A stretch of DNA of 64,000 nt from JAVBNO01 sp031551485. Lineage in GTDB: Bacteria > Bacillota > Clostridia > Oscillospirales > Ruminococcaceae. Under the pieces are notes generated by a model. It did no database searches. It was given only the letters and a program-made list of their open reading frames with translations, and was not told where the DNA came from. This document shows, piece by piece, positions 32,342 through 41,630 of the stretch. The first letter of the stretch is position 1; the number at the start of each line of letters is the position of its first letter. Both the position numbers and the translations under genes were made by a program. The stretch is taken from contig JAVBNO010000031.1 in assembly GCA_031551485.1 (NCBI GenBank), forward strand, positions 19,942 through 83,941. The letters run 5' to 3'.

Positions 32342-32861
32342 TATTTTATTTGCCGGTTTCGGCGGCCAAGGTATTCTTTTTGCTGGTAAAGTTTTGGCCT
32401 ATGCCGGCATGATCGAGAACAAGCATGTGTCCTGGCTGCCTTCCTACGGACCCGAAATGCGGGGCGGCACCGCCAACTGCAGCGTCTGTGTCTCCGACGA
32501 TCCCATCGGTTCACCCCTTGTGGTGCTTCCCGACATTCTGGTGGTCATGAATGTCCAGTCTTACGATAAGTTTATTGGCAAAGTGGCCCCGGGAGGCATT
32601 GCCATTGTCGACAGTGCGCTGGTTGATAAAAAGTGCGACCGTACCGATATCACCGTTCATTATCTGCCCGCCACCAGTCTGGCTGGCGAGGAGCATTTGG
32701 AAGGCTTGGCCAACATCATTATGTTGGGCAAACTGCTGGGCGCTTCCGGCCTCTTTAAAGAAGAGACTATCCAAAAAGCCATCGAGAAATGTGTTCCTGC
32801 CAGCAAAAAACATTTGCTGGAACCCAACTTGCGGGCCATTTCTGTAGGTGAAAAGCAGTAA
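32328..32861 (+). CDS. vorC: 2-oxoacid:ferredoxin oxidoreductase gamma subunit
   Basis: The gamma subunit, 177 residues, which holds the CoA-facing domain of the enzyme. The family opening ILFAGFGGQGILFAGKVLAYAG is present, then WLPSYGPEMRGGTANCSVCVSD, which is diagnostic for this class, and ALVDKK/LPATSLAGE near the end. The ATG has GGAGG about 14 bases upstream inside the beta gene; the overlap implies coupled translation. Last gene of the operon, followed by an intrinsic terminator. Confidence 0.94.
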   Translation: MATSNILFAGFGGQGILFAGKVLAYAGMIENKHVSWLPSYGPEMRGGTANCSVCVSDDPIGSPLVVLPDILVVMNVQSYDKFIGKVAPGGIAIVDSALVDKKCDRTDITVHYLPATSLAGEEHLEGLANIIMLGKLLGASGLFKEETIQKAIEKCVPASKKHLLEPNLRAISVGEKQ

Positions 32862-32887
32862 CCCGTAAAATTAATTTTTATTTTTAT

Positions 32888-32927
32888 GCGAGCCATCGGC
32901 CCTAAAAGCCTGTGGCTCGCTGTTTTT
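32888..32927 (+). terminator. Intrinsic terminator after the vor operon
   Basis: GCGAGCCA (32888-32895) pairs with TGGCTCGC (32913-32920), with further GGC/GCC pairing in the loop, and is followed by TGTTTTTG. Confidence 0.85.
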
Positions 32928-32984
32928 GCTTCTAATACACCTTTTTTTCATCTTTTCAATATGATAAGCCAGGAGGTGCTTATT

Positions 32985-33656
32985 ATGCCATGCCCAGCCA
33001 GAGTGAATGTTTCCACGGTGACAACGGCCAAAAAAATTGACTACGAAAGTTCTCCCATCCTTTCCTACAGCGTTAACTATCCCGAGTTTTCCGCCCCCGG
33101 CTATCGTGCGTCAATGGAAAAAATGAATGCCTATTACCGCCGGAAAGCCCAAGCCTTTTTGCGTTATATCAATGGCACGCTGCTGAAATCGGCCAAGGCG
33201 GACTATCGCAACAGCATCCAAAACGGCTTTCCGATCCACGAGTACGAGGCGCAGATGAATTTTACGGTCACATACAACCAGAATTGCATTGTCAGCCTTT
33301 ACACCGATCAGTATGAATATACCGGCGGCGCCCACGGCAGCACGGTTCGCACATCGGAAACCTGGAATATCAAGACAGGCACCCAAATTCCGCTGCAAGC
33401 TTTTTTTCCTGGTAATCCCCATTTTCAGACGGAGCTTATCCAACAGATTGACAATCAGATCAGTGAACAAATATCGGCGGGGCAAAATAACTATTTTGAC
33501 AACTACCGGGAATTGGTTGCCAAATATTTTAACCCTGCCCAGTATTATTTGACGCCGGCAGGCCTGGTCATTTATTACCAGCAATACGATATTGCCCCTT
33601 ATGCCACCGGATTGCCTGTTTTTACGATCACAAACTTTACAATGCCGAAGCTGTAA
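32985..33656 (+). CDS. DUF3298/DUF4163 (RsiV-like) protein without signal peptide
   Basis: A 223-residue protein with the DUF4163-DUF3298 arrangement of the RsiV/PdaC class: SVNYPEFSAPGYRASMEKMNAYYRRKA in the first domain, then the DUF3298 signature YEYTGGAHGSTVRTSETWNIKTGTQIPLQAFF, and a C-terminal FNPAQYYLTPAGLVIYYQQYDIAPYATG. In Bacillus the RsiV domain binds lysozyme and controls sigma-V. Here no transmembrane helix, signal peptide or anti-sigma part precedes it; the protein begins MPCPARVNVSTV directly after AGGAGG. So it appears cytoplasmic or exported by another route, and the role is not clear. Monocistronic, flanked by terminators. Confidence 0.83.
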   Translation: MPCPARVNVSTVTTAKKIDYESSPILSYSVNYPEFSAPGYRASMEKMNAYYRRKAQAFLRYINGTLLKSAKADYRNSIQNGFPIHEYEAQMNFTVTYNQNCIVSLYTDQYEYTGGAHGSTVRTSETWNIKTGTQIPLQAFFPGNPHFQTELIQQIDNQISEQISAGQNNYFDNYRELVAKYFNPAQYYLTPAGLVIYYQQYDIAPYATGLPVFTITNFTMPKL

Positions 33657-33687
33657 ATTTTGGGGTAAACCGAAAATGATGATCGAT

Positions 33688-33714
33688 AAAAGGCTGCGCT
33701 ATGGCGGCCTTTTT
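33688..33714 (+). terminator. Intrinsic terminator after the DUF3298 gene
   Basis: AAAAGGC (33688-33694) pairs with GCCTTTTT (33707-33714), with an inner GC/GC pairing. Confidence 0.75.
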
Positions 33715-33728
33715 GGTATGTCTGGATA

Positions 33729-33758
33729 TTGGAAAACGGCGAGGGAATATGATATAAT
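33729..33758 (+). promoter_or_regulatory. Sigma-A promoter for addBA
   Basis: TTGGAA at 33729-33734, an 18-base spacer and consensus TATAAT at 33753-33758, about 70 bases before addB. Confidence 0.72.
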
Positions 33759-33826
33759 GACCATGATTCTAAACGGTTTTTCACTTTTTTAACATCAAAG
33801 ATTTTTGACGAAAGGGGGGCCGTGTG

Positions 33827-36800
33827 ATGCTAAAATTGATTTACGGGCGGACCGGATGTGGCAAAAGCGAATGGATTCAAGAGAAAATTTGCGCAGCGGC
33901 CGCCGCCGGACAAAAAGTCATTTTGCTCACGCCAGAGCAAATTTCATTCGAAAGTGAAAGAGCCCTCAGCCGCCTGCTTGGCACCGGGATGATGCAGGTG
34001 GAAGTGCTAAGCTTTACTCGGTTATGCGAACGGATTTTCCGCCAGCAGGGGGGACTGGCCGGACGTCGGTTGGATCAAGCCGCCCGCTATATGATTATGA
34101 GCATTGCCCTCCAGGAAGTCAAAGATCTGCTGACCGCCTACCAGCGTCAAAGTGCCAATACCTCCTTTATTACAACCCTTGTGGACGCTGTATCCGAGCT
34201 GAAGAATGCGGGTGTCGTTCCCGGCGATCTCCTCCAAATTGGGGTGGACAAGCCGGAGGTCTCGTCGCAGCTTGCCCAGAAAACAGGGGAACTGGGGCAT
34301 ATTTACGCTGCTTACCAAGCGATTGTCGACCGCCATTATGTGGACCCGCTGGACGATATGATGCGGGCGGCCGTGTTGGCGGAGCAGTCGGGATTTTTTA
34401 CAGGCTATACGGTTTTCCTCGACGCCTTCACCTCTTTCACGGCGGCGGAAAACCGGCTTATTGCAGCTATGTTAGGACAGGCAGACTGTGTCTACGCCAC
34501 TTTCACCTGCGATGAAGCAGTTGAAAAAGATGGTACGGCCGATTACGGCGTCTTCGCGATCCCCAAACGTACGGCGCTTTCCCTCCAGCACATGGCAAAA
34601 GATGCCATGTCCACAGTAGATACACCCCTGATTCTTACGGACAACAATCGATATCATAACAACGACATGAAAAATATCGAGGTCATATGTGCCGGGAGAT
34701 CCCTTCCCCACAACCTTACCAGCGATCATTTAGAAATCGCCTGCGCTTCTGGAATTTATGAAGAAGCAGACTATGTGGCAGCGCGCATTGGCGAATTGGT
34801 GCGTACCGGAATGCGCTTTCGTGAAATTGTCGTCATTGCCCGAGATATACAAAACTATGAAATGGCGCTTCAAAGCGCTTTTTCCCGCAATCAAATCCCC
34901 TTTTTCACCAGCCGACGGGCGGATATTGAAGCACAACCGTTGGTGACGGCGGTTGTGGCGGCTTTGGAGGCTGTGCGGGGCAGCTTTGACACGGCTCAAA
35001 TCCTGCGCCTTGCCAAATCCCCGGTTTTGGGCATTTCCCCGGTAGGGTTGGCCGAACTGGAAAATTACTGTTTTGTGTGGTCGGTAGACGGCGCCACCTG
35101 GGAGACGGATTTCAGAGGGAATCCGGGCGGCATGCAGATTTCTGCCGAGGAAGATGGTTTGCTGTTGGAGGGCATAAACAGTATTCGCCGCAAACTTATG
35201 GGGCCGCTTTGCACCCTTAAACGTGCACTGCACGCCGCCGATGGACAAGCGGTTGCGGCGGCAGTGTACCAATACCTTGTGGATATTCATGCCGCCGAAA
35301 ATTTGATGGCATATGGGCAGGGGCGAGGGGCTACCGATGGATTGCTTTTGGAAGAAAGCGGAGCAGTGTGGGATCAGCTAATTGGCATTTTGGATACATT
35401 TGGGACAATCCTACAGAATGTGCACTTCTCGACCACCCGGTATGTAGAGCTGTTGCGCCTCGCCTTTTCTGCCATCGATTTGGGCCAGCTGCCCCAAACG
35501 GTGGATCAAGTGCTGTGTGGCAGTGCCGACCTGATTCGTACCATAGGGGCCAAGGCCACCTTTGTACTGGGTGTCAACGAGGGGATTTTCCCACGCAAGC
35601 CGGCGCAAAGCGGCATTTTTTCGGACCGGGAACGCCAATGTCTTATGTCCCTCGGCCTTCCTTTGGCCGGCGGTGCTGTCGAGCATGTATTGGAGGAATG
35701 GTATTATCTCTATTCCGCCCTCACTTCATCCAGCGAGCGATTATTTGTAAGCTATTTAAGCGGTGATGCGTCCGGCGGTGCGCTATGCCCTTCCAGCATT
35801 GTCAGACAACTGGAAATTGCCTTTGGTCAGAGGGCTGTCTCCGCGGCGCTTCCCGGGCTCGAGATGATTCATAGCCCCGCCACAGTGGAGATGGAATATG
35901 CCAAAGCATGCCACGATGATACGCCTTTTTCGGCCAGCTTGCGGCAAAGTCTTGGCATGCTGGGTCGGCAAGAAGCAGTCGAAAGAATAGAGACGGGTGT
36001 CAATTGGGGCGCTGCCCCCCAACTGACACCCGAAACAGCAAAGGCGCTCTTTGGCAAGGAGATGCGTCTTTCGCCCTCCAAACTGGATCGGTACCACGAG
36101 TGCCCTTTCCTGTTTTTCTGTCACGACGGACTGCGGCTTTTGCCCCGACAAAAGGTGGAGTATTCCCCGCTGGAATCGGGAACGGTCATCCACATGGTTT
36201 TGGAGCATATGTTGTCCAAATACGGCGGCAAGGGATTATCCGATTTAACTCGGCGGACCATGTCCCATGAGATTTCAGCGCTTATTATGGATTATCTGCG
36301 AGAACGGGTGGATAACCTGGAGGAACTGCCCATGCGGTTTCGCCATCAGTTCGCCCGCCTTACCCATATCATTGCCCGTTTGCTTCAGCAGCTGGCAGGG
36401 GAGTTTGCACAAAGCCGGTTCGAGCCTGTGGCCTTTGAAGCCTGGGTGGGGGAGGAAGGGGTGGCACCTCTTGTTGTGCCCACGTCGGATGGCGGAACCG
36501 TAACGGTGGAGGGCAAAATTGACCGTGTGGACGAGATGACAGGCGACCAGGGGCGCTTTGCCCGGGTGGTGGACTATAAGTCGGGGAGCAAAAAGTTTGC
36601 CCTGTCCGATTTGCTTTATGGACTTAATATGCAGATGTTCATCTATCTGTTTTCGCTTTGCCAGAATGAGCCGACGCTTTTACCGTCGGGGGTTTTATAT
36701 TTTCCGGCCAAAGTGGAGGCATTGCCCCTCCCCCGCGAGACGGACAGCGAGATTTTGGCTTTGCAGCACACAAAATCTCTGGAGATGGACGGACTTTTGT

Positions 36801-37153
36801 TGGACAATAGAGAAGCGTTAACTGGCATGGAGGAGGCCTTGGAAGAAGTCTATATTCCTGCAGGTCTTACAAAAGACGGGGGATATACCCGCACTTCGTC
36901 CGTGGCTACCAAACAGGAATTTGGCCTGATCAAAAACCATATCGTTAAAATGATATGGAAAATGTCGGAAAATTTGAAGCAAGGTGAAATTTTGCCGTTC
37001 CCGGTCGAAAATGGCGGCGCCATGCCCTGCCACTACTGCCACTACACCGCTTTTTGCGGCCACAAAAGCGATGACGCGGTGCACAAAGTGGAAAAAGTGG
37101 ACCGCAAGGCTTTTTTCATGCAAATAGGAGGTGACGCCGATGGCAACGCGTAA
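33827..37153 (+). CDS. addB: Helicase-exonuclease AddAB, subunit AddB
   Basis: The B subunit of the Chi-regulated helicase-nuclease that resects double-strand breaks, 1108 residues. The N-terminus has a Walker A-like GRTGCGKSEWI. The middle is the inactivated helicase-like region that scans for Chi. The C-terminus has a RecB-family nuclease domain with VEGKIDRVDEM and RVVDYKSGS (Asp...DYK). A four-Cys iron-sulfur staple is complete: the single Cys of YHECPFLFFC near residue 760-770 and the later CHYCHYTAFC (CxxCxxxxxC) near the end. ATG 33827 has AAGGGGGG 7-8 bases upstream; a GTG one codon earlier is possible. It overlaps addA by 14 bases. Confidence 0.95.
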   Translation: MLKLIYGRTGCGKSEWIQEKICAAAAAGQKVILLTPEQISFESERALSRLLGTGMMQVEVLSFTRLCERIFRQQGGLAGRRLDQAARYMIMSIALQEVKDLLTAYQRQSANTSFITTLVDAVSELKNAGVVPGDLLQIGVDKPEVSSQLAQKTGELGHIYAAYQAIVDRHYVDPLDDMMRAAVLAEQSGFFTGYTVFLDAFTSFTAAENRLIAAMLGQADCVYATFTCDEAVEKDGTADYGVFAIPKRTALSLQHMAKDAMSTVDTPLILTDNNRYHNNDMKNIEVICAGRSLPHNLTSDHLEIACASGIYEEADYVAARIGELVRTGMRFREIVVIARDIQNYEMALQSAFSRNQIPFFTSRRADIEAQPLVTAVVAALEAVRGSFDTAQILRLAKSPVLGISPVGLAELENYCFVWSVDGATWETDFRGNPGGMQISAEEDGLLLEGINSIRRKLMGPLCTLKRALHAADGQAVAAAVYQYLVDIHAAENLMAYGQGRGATDGLLLEESGAVWDQLIGILDTFGTILQNVHFSTTRYVELLRLAFSAIDLGQLPQTVDQVLCGSADLIRTIGAKATFVLGVNEGIFPRKPAQSGIFSDRERQCLMSLGLPLAGGAVEHVLEEWYYLYSALTSSSERLFVSYLSGDASGGALCPSSIVRQLEIAFGQRAVSAALPGLEMIHSPATVEMEYAKACHDDTPFSASLRQSLGMLGRQEAVERIETGVNWGAAPQLTPETAKALFGKEMRLSPSKLDRYHECPFLFFCHDGLRLLPRQKVEYSPLESGTVIHMVLEHMLSKYGGKGLSDLTRRTMSHEISALIMDYLRERVDNLEELPMRFRHQFARLTHIIARLLQQLAGEFAQSRFEPVAFEAWVGEEGVAPLVVPTSDGGTVTVEGKIDRVDEMTGDQGRFARVVDYKSGSKKFALSDLLYGLNMQMFIYLFSLCQNEPTLLPSGVLYFPAKVEALPLPRETDSEILALQHTKSLEMDGLLLDNREALTGMEEALEEVYIPAGLTKDGGYTRTSSVATKQEFGLIKNHIVKMIWKMSENLKQGEILPFPVENGGAMPCHYCHYTAFCGHKSDDAVHKVEKVDRKAFFMQIGGDADGNA

Positions 37154-40100
37154 CTGGACTCCCGAGCAACAGCAGGCGATCGATGCCCGCGGCGGCAGTC
37201 TGCTGGTTTCGGCGGCGGCAGGCAGCGGCAAAACGGCTGTGCTGGCCCAAAGGGCTATCGGCCATTTAACAGACCCTGTCAATCCGGTAGATGCCGACAA
37301 GCTTTTAATTGTCACCTTCTCCCGCGCTGCCGCAACCGAAATGCGGCAACGTATTTCCGATGGCTTGCGTACACTTTTGGAACAGGATCCTACCAATCTC
37401 AATCTTTTGCGGCAGCAACTTCTTCTGGAATCTGCCCATATCAGCACCATTCACGCTTTTTGCCTTGACCTTATCAAAGAAAATTTCCAGGACCTCTCCC
37501 TTTCGCCCGACTTTCGCCTGGGGGATGAACGGGAGGTCAAGCTTTTGCAGGCGTTGGCGCTCCAAAAGGTGGTGGAGCAATATTATAATGAAGACACAGA
37601 TGGCCAGTTTGCCGATCTGGTGGAGCTTTTCTCCAGTTCCCGGGACGACCTGAATGTAGAGCGCACTGTGATTACCCTCTATAATTTTCTGCGCGCCCAC
37701 CCCTTTTATGAAGACTGGCTGGCGCAAAAATTGGCGCTTTATGACCCATCGTTGCCCTTATCCACATCCGATTGGGGTAAAGTGCTGCTGGATTATGCGT
37801 TGCAGGCCGTCGAATGTGCTTTGGCCCTCACCGACGAAGCACTTGATCTTATTCAGGACGATGAACCGATGCGTAAGGCTTATTTACCCGCTTTTTTGCA
37901 GGATAAAGGCGATTTGTGCCATCTGTATCAGATTATCCAGGCCGGTCAATGGGATGCCATTGTGGATGTGTTGTCCCATTTTGGATTTGCCCCGTTGGGC
38001 CGGTTGACCCAATATCCTGATGAAACTTTCAAGAACCGGGTGCAGGGATTGCGCAAAAAAGTTAAAACCATCATTGAAAAATTGCGGGATAAACAATTTT
38101 GCCAAACGGAAAGCCAGCACCAGGAGGACATGGAATATTTGCGGCCCCTGGTGCAACTTTTGTTTTCTCTAACCGTTGATTTCGGGCGGCAATATGATGC
38201 CATCAAGCAGGAACGCAAGCTGTGCGATTTTTCCGACTTGGAGCATTTGGCGCTGCAGCTTCTCTATGTCAAAGAGGAACCCAGCGGGGCTTACATACCG
38301 TCCCCATTTGCAACCGAAGTGGCTGGCCGCTTTGCAGAGGTCTTTATCGACGAATATCAGGATACCAACAGCACCCAGGAAATGATCTTCAAGGCGGTAT
38401 CCCGAAATGGGAAAAACCTTTTTATGGTAGGGGATGTAAAGCAGTGTATTTACCGTTTCCGCCAAGCCATGCCAGAGGTGTTCTTGGAAAAGAAGCAGCA
38501 TTTCCCCCTTTTCGATGGTCACGATTTTCCCGCCAAAATTCTGCTCAACCGCAATTTCCGCAGCCGGGCGGGGGTCACGGGCAGCATCAACTTTTTTTTC
38601 GCCCTCCTTATGGGCAAGACCATTGGCGGCATTGATTATAATGAAGAAGAACGGCTGATTCCGCAGGCTGCCTATCCCGCAAGCACAAGCAATACCCCTG
38701 AAGTTGTGCTGGACATTATCGATGCCACGGGCTACGAGGGCGAGGAGGAAAAAGCAGTGCTGGAGGCCCGGCAGATCGCCGGTCGTATACGCGCGTTACT
38801 GTCCGGAGGCCAAATCATCACACGCAAGGACGGCCAGGACAGCCCCATTACCCCTCGGGATATCTGCATTCTCATGCGTTCTCCCAAAACCCGGGTGGAT
38901 GCCTATCTCAAGGTGTTTGCCGAGGAGGGCATCCCCCTTTGGGCGGATAGTCAGAGCGGCTATCTCCAAACCAGCGAAATCTCTGCTGTGGTGGCGCTAT
39001 TGCGTGTGGTGGACAATCCCCTTTTGGATGTGGAAATGGTTAAGGCCATGATGTCGCCTCTTTTCGCCTTCACTGCCGAGCAAATTGCCAAACTTCGGCT
39101 CATAGACAGGCACAAGAGTATCTATCTGCTGCTTGGGCAGGCGGCACAGACAGGGGACAGCGATGTTCAACATTTTCTCTCCATCCTCGACGAATTACGG
39201 CATCTGGCCGCCGTTTTGCCGGTGGATGCTCTGCTGCAAAAGCTCTATGACTTAACCGCGTTCCCCCTGGTCGTCCGCACGATGGAGTGGGGCGAGGCGC
39301 GCCTTGCCAATTTGCAACTGCTGCTCCACTATGCCCGTGACTGTGAAAGCTGGGGTTATCGGGGGCTTTGCGGCTTTGTCCGGTTTTTAGATCAGCTGGA
39401 GCGGCAAGGGGAGGATTTACCCCCCGCTCTCTGGCAGGCCACCGACGCGGTGGCGCTCATGAGCGTTCATCGGTCCAAGGGACTGGAGTTTCCGGTGGTA
39501 TTTTTGGCCGATGCCTCCCACGGTTTCAACAAAACCGATCTGCGCAGCCGCACCCTTGTCAACTCCCGGTTGGGTTTTGGCTGCATGCGGCGGGATTGGG
39601 AACGGCTCATCCAATTTACCACCATGCCACTGGAGGCGGTGCGCATTGAATGTGAAAACGAGATGCTGTCGGAGGAGCTTCGCATTTTATATGTAGCCCT
39701 CACCCGTGCCCGGGAGCAGCTTTTTATCTCGATATACGAGGATAAGCTGGCCACTAAACTGGCAGGGTGGGCGTCACCCGTATTGGCCGACGGCAAGCTG
39801 CCCGCCTGGATGATGCGTTTTGCCAACGCCATAGGCGACTGGATATTGATGGCAGCGCTTCACCACCCTGACGGCGGGGCACTGCGGACGCTGGCAGGCA
39901 TGGAAGAGTGTGGCATTTGCGCTGCCCCAGACCGGATGTCTATTCAAGTTGTACCCCCCATCGAGAAGGTCGAACCGTCTGCAACGACCTCAGTGCCCGC
40001 CCAAGCCGAGGCGGATCCCCAGCTGGTTGCACAAATTATCCACAAAGCCACATTCCAATACCCCTATGAAGCCGAATTGGGGGTGCCGTCCAAGCTGTCG

Positions 40101-40694
40101 GTGTCCGACATTGTCAGCGCCGCCGGTGGGGATTACCGCTTCCAGCGCCGACCGGATTTTGAGCGGAACAAAGGTCTTACGCCGGCGGAAAAGGGCATCG
40201 CTTTGCACAAATTTATGCAGTTCGCCGTCTATGCGCAGGCAAAACAAAATCCTTCCGGTGAATTAAGCCGTCTTCAGGCGCAACATTTCTTATCTGCCGA
40301 CGAGGCAGACGCCATTGCCGGCGAGATTTGGCGAATAGAACAATTTTTTGCCTCCCCTTTGGCGGAGCGTATTTTTGCCGCGGATGTCGTCCACCGAGAG
40401 CTGCGGTTTTTGTGGGAAGCGGGCGAAGGGATATTGGGCGCTTATACCAACGCGGTGCGGGGCGGCGCCACAACGGTGCTCCAGGGCGTTGTAGACTGCC
40501 TTTTTATCGAAAAGGGGCGTGGTGTCGTGGTGGATTACAAAACGGATCATGCCTCCAGTGAAGCGGCTTTGGCGGAACATTACCGGCCACAGCTGCTTTT
40601 GTACCGTGATGTCATGTCCCAATACCTTCATATTCCCATTGAAGAATGCATTTTGTACTCTTTCCAAATGGGCAAAGCGATTTCGATCGTTTAA
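37140..40694 (+). CDS. addA: Helicase-exonuclease AddAB, subunit AddA
   Basis: The A subunit of AddAB, 1184 residues. UvrD/RecB-like helicase domains: Walker A SAAAGSGKTAVLAQR near residues 22-36, motif II FIDEYQDTN, motif III GDVKQCIYRFRQAMPEVF, motif V MSVHRSKGLEFPVVF and motif VI LYVALTRAREQLFIS. A second nuclease domain at the C-terminus has GVVDCLFIEKGRGVVVDYKTD. Full length for the family. The ATG at 37140 lies 7 bases after AGGAGGT; a GTG at 37131 in frame overlaps that site. Cotranscribed with addB; the gene is followed by an intergenic gap of about 310 bases that holds the infC promoter and leader. Confidence 0.97.
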   Translation: MATRNWTPEQQQAIDARGGSLLVSAAAGSGKTAVLAQRAIGHLTDPVNPVDADKLLIVTFSRAAATEMRQRISDGLRTLLEQDPTNLNLLRQQLLLESAHISTIHAFCLDLIKENFQDLSLSPDFRLGDEREVKLLQALALQKVVEQYYNEDTDGQFADLVELFSSSRDDLNVERTVITLYNFLRAHPFYEDWLAQKLALYDPSLPLSTSDWGKVLLDYALQAVECALALTDEALDLIQDDEPMRKAYLPAFLQDKGDLCHLYQIIQAGQWDAIVDVLSHFGFAPLGRLTQYPDETFKNRVQGLRKKVKTIIEKLRDKQFCQTESQHQEDMEYLRPLVQLLFSLTVDFGRQYDAIKQERKLCDFSDLEHLALQLLYVKEEPSGAYIPSPFATEVAGRFAEVFIDEYQDTNSTQEMIFKAVSRNGKNLFMVGDVKQCIYRFRQAMPEVFLEKKQHFPLFDGHDFPAKILLNRNFRSRAGVTGSINFFFALLMGKTIGGIDYNEEERLIPQAAYPASTSNTPEVVLDIIDATGYEGEEEKAVLEARQIAGRIRALLSGGQIITRKDGQDSPITPRDICILMRSPKTRVDAYLKVFAEEGIPLWADSQSGYLQTSEISAVVALLRVVDNPLLDVEMVKAMMSPLFAFTAEQIAKLRLIDRHKSIYLLLGQAAQTGDSDVQHFLSILDELRHLAAVLPVDALLQKLYDLTAFPLVVRTMEWGEARLANLQLLLHYARDCESWGYRGLCGFVRFLDQLERQGEDLPPALWQATDAVALMSVHRSKGLEFPVVFLADASHGFNKTDLRSRTLVNSRLGFGCMRRDWERLIQFTTMPLEAVRIECENEMLSEELRILYVALTRAREQLFISIYEDKLATKLAGWASPVLADGKLPAWMMRFANAIGDWILMAALHHPDGGALRTLAGMEECGICAAPDRMSIQVVPPIEKVEPSATTSVPAQAEADPQLVAQIIHKATFQYPYEAELGVPSKLSVSDIVSAAGGDYRFQRRPDFERNKGLTPAEKGIALHKFMQFAVYAQAKQNPSGELSRLQAQHFLSADEADAIAGEIWRIEQFFASPLAERIFAADVVHRELRFLWEAGEGILGAYTNAVRGGATTVLQGVVDCLFIEKGRGVVVDYKTDHASSEAALAEHYRPQLLLYRDVMSQYLHIPIEECILYSFQMGKAISIV

Positions 40695-40803
40695 TTTTCC
40701 ACAGGCCGCCCACATTTCAAGAGGATGTGAGATCAAGAGCGCCTTTTTCCGCATGAAAATAGCCCAATTTCCATTTGTGATAAACGGCATTTATATTTTT
40801 TGC

Positions 40804-40832
40804 TTGACTTTGCCGCCCAATTGTTGTAGGAT
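40804..40832 (+). promoter_or_regulatory. Sigma-A promoter for infC-rpmI-rplT
   Basis: TTGACT at 40804-40809, a 17-base spacer and TAGGAT at 40827-40832. Confidence 0.65.
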
Positions 40833-40837
40833 GTGCT

Positions 40838-40981
40838 AGAAAACAAAGAAGAACACTCTGTTCTCACCTGTCCGTGTTTTTTAGGCGGCCCGGGTCAATA
40901 TGCAGAAACAAAGCAGCACAAATATGTGCTGTCCCGATGTGTATTGAGCGTGAACAGGAATCTGTTCACGCTTTTTGTTTT
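40838..40981 (+). ncRNA. infC-operon leader with attenuator (L20-type)
   Basis: About 145 bases of structured leader precede infC. The terminator is an 11-bp perfect stem AGCGTGAACAG/CTGTTCACGCT (40947-40957, 40962-40972) with T-rich tail. An upstream segment CTGTTCTCAC (40858-40867) can pair with GTGAACAG of the terminator's left arm, so an antiterminator is likely. Another stem CAGCACA/TGTGCTG lies between. In Bacillus, ribosomal protein L20 binds the infC leader and promotes termination; the same gene order here supports that control. Confidence 0.78.
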
Positions 40982-41007
40982 AATTAGTTTTTTGGAGGTG
41001 TTTGACA

Positions 41008-41526
41008 ATTAGCAATAAGGAACTGCCTATCAATGAGGAGATTCGCGCCAAAGAAGTCCGGCTTATTGGAGCGGACGGAGGTCAACTTGGTATTGTCGCC
41101 GGCAATGAGGCCCAGAGGATGGCGACAGAACAGAACTTGGATTTGGTGATGATCGCTCCTCAGGCTGCACCGCCGGTTTGCCGCATTATGGATTACGGTA
41201 AATTCCGGTTCGAGCAAGCCAAGCGGGACAAAGAAGCAAAAAAGAATCAGAAAGTCATCGATATTAAGGAGATTCGCCTTTCTTTAAAAATCGATACTCA
41301 TGATTTTGAAACCAAACTGAATCACGCCATCAAGTTTTTGACAGCAGGGGATAAGGTCAAGGTTTCCATGCGGTTCCGCGGACGCGAAATGGCACATGCA
41401 CAGTTGGGTACCGGCACCATGACGAAGTTTGCGGAAGGGTGCGCGGAAATTGCCAATGTGGAAAAAATGCCAAAACTGGAAGGGCGCAGCATGATTATGT
41501 TCCTGGCCCCCAAGCCTCAAAAGTAG
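41008..41526 (+). CDS. infC: Translation initiation factor IF-3, AUU start codon
   Basis: Binds the 30S subunit and checks start-codon pairing, 172 residues. N-domain signature LPINEEIRAKEVRLIGADGGQLG, then the linker RFEQAKRDKEAKKNQK and the C-domain EIRLSLKIDTHDFETKLNHAIKFL, RFRGREMAH. The natural start is ATT at 41008: GGAGG (40994-40998) lies 9 bases before it, and the encoded start (SNKELPINEEIR) matches homologs. A TTG at 41002 in frame is only 3 bases after the ribosome binding site. IF-3 is known for AUU starts, which give autoregulation because IF-3 discriminates against non-canonical starts. First gene of infC-rpmI-rplT. Confidence 0.95.
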   Translation: MSNKELPINEEIRAKEVRLIGADGGQLGIVAGNEAQRMATEQNLDLVMIAPQAAPPVCRIMDYGKFRFEQAKRDKEAKKNQKVIDIKEIRLSLKIDTHDFETKLNHAIKFLTAGDKVKVSMRFRGREMAHAQLGTGTMTKFAEGCAEIANVEKMPKLEGRSMIMFLAPKPQK

Positions 41527-41630
41527 GTTTTGGCGGAAAAGGGGAGAGATGCCTTCAAAAAGGCTTCCTTTTTTGCGGGTGTTTTTCACTTTTCCCCCTT
41601 CAAATGTAAATTCTTGCTCTATTCTTCATT

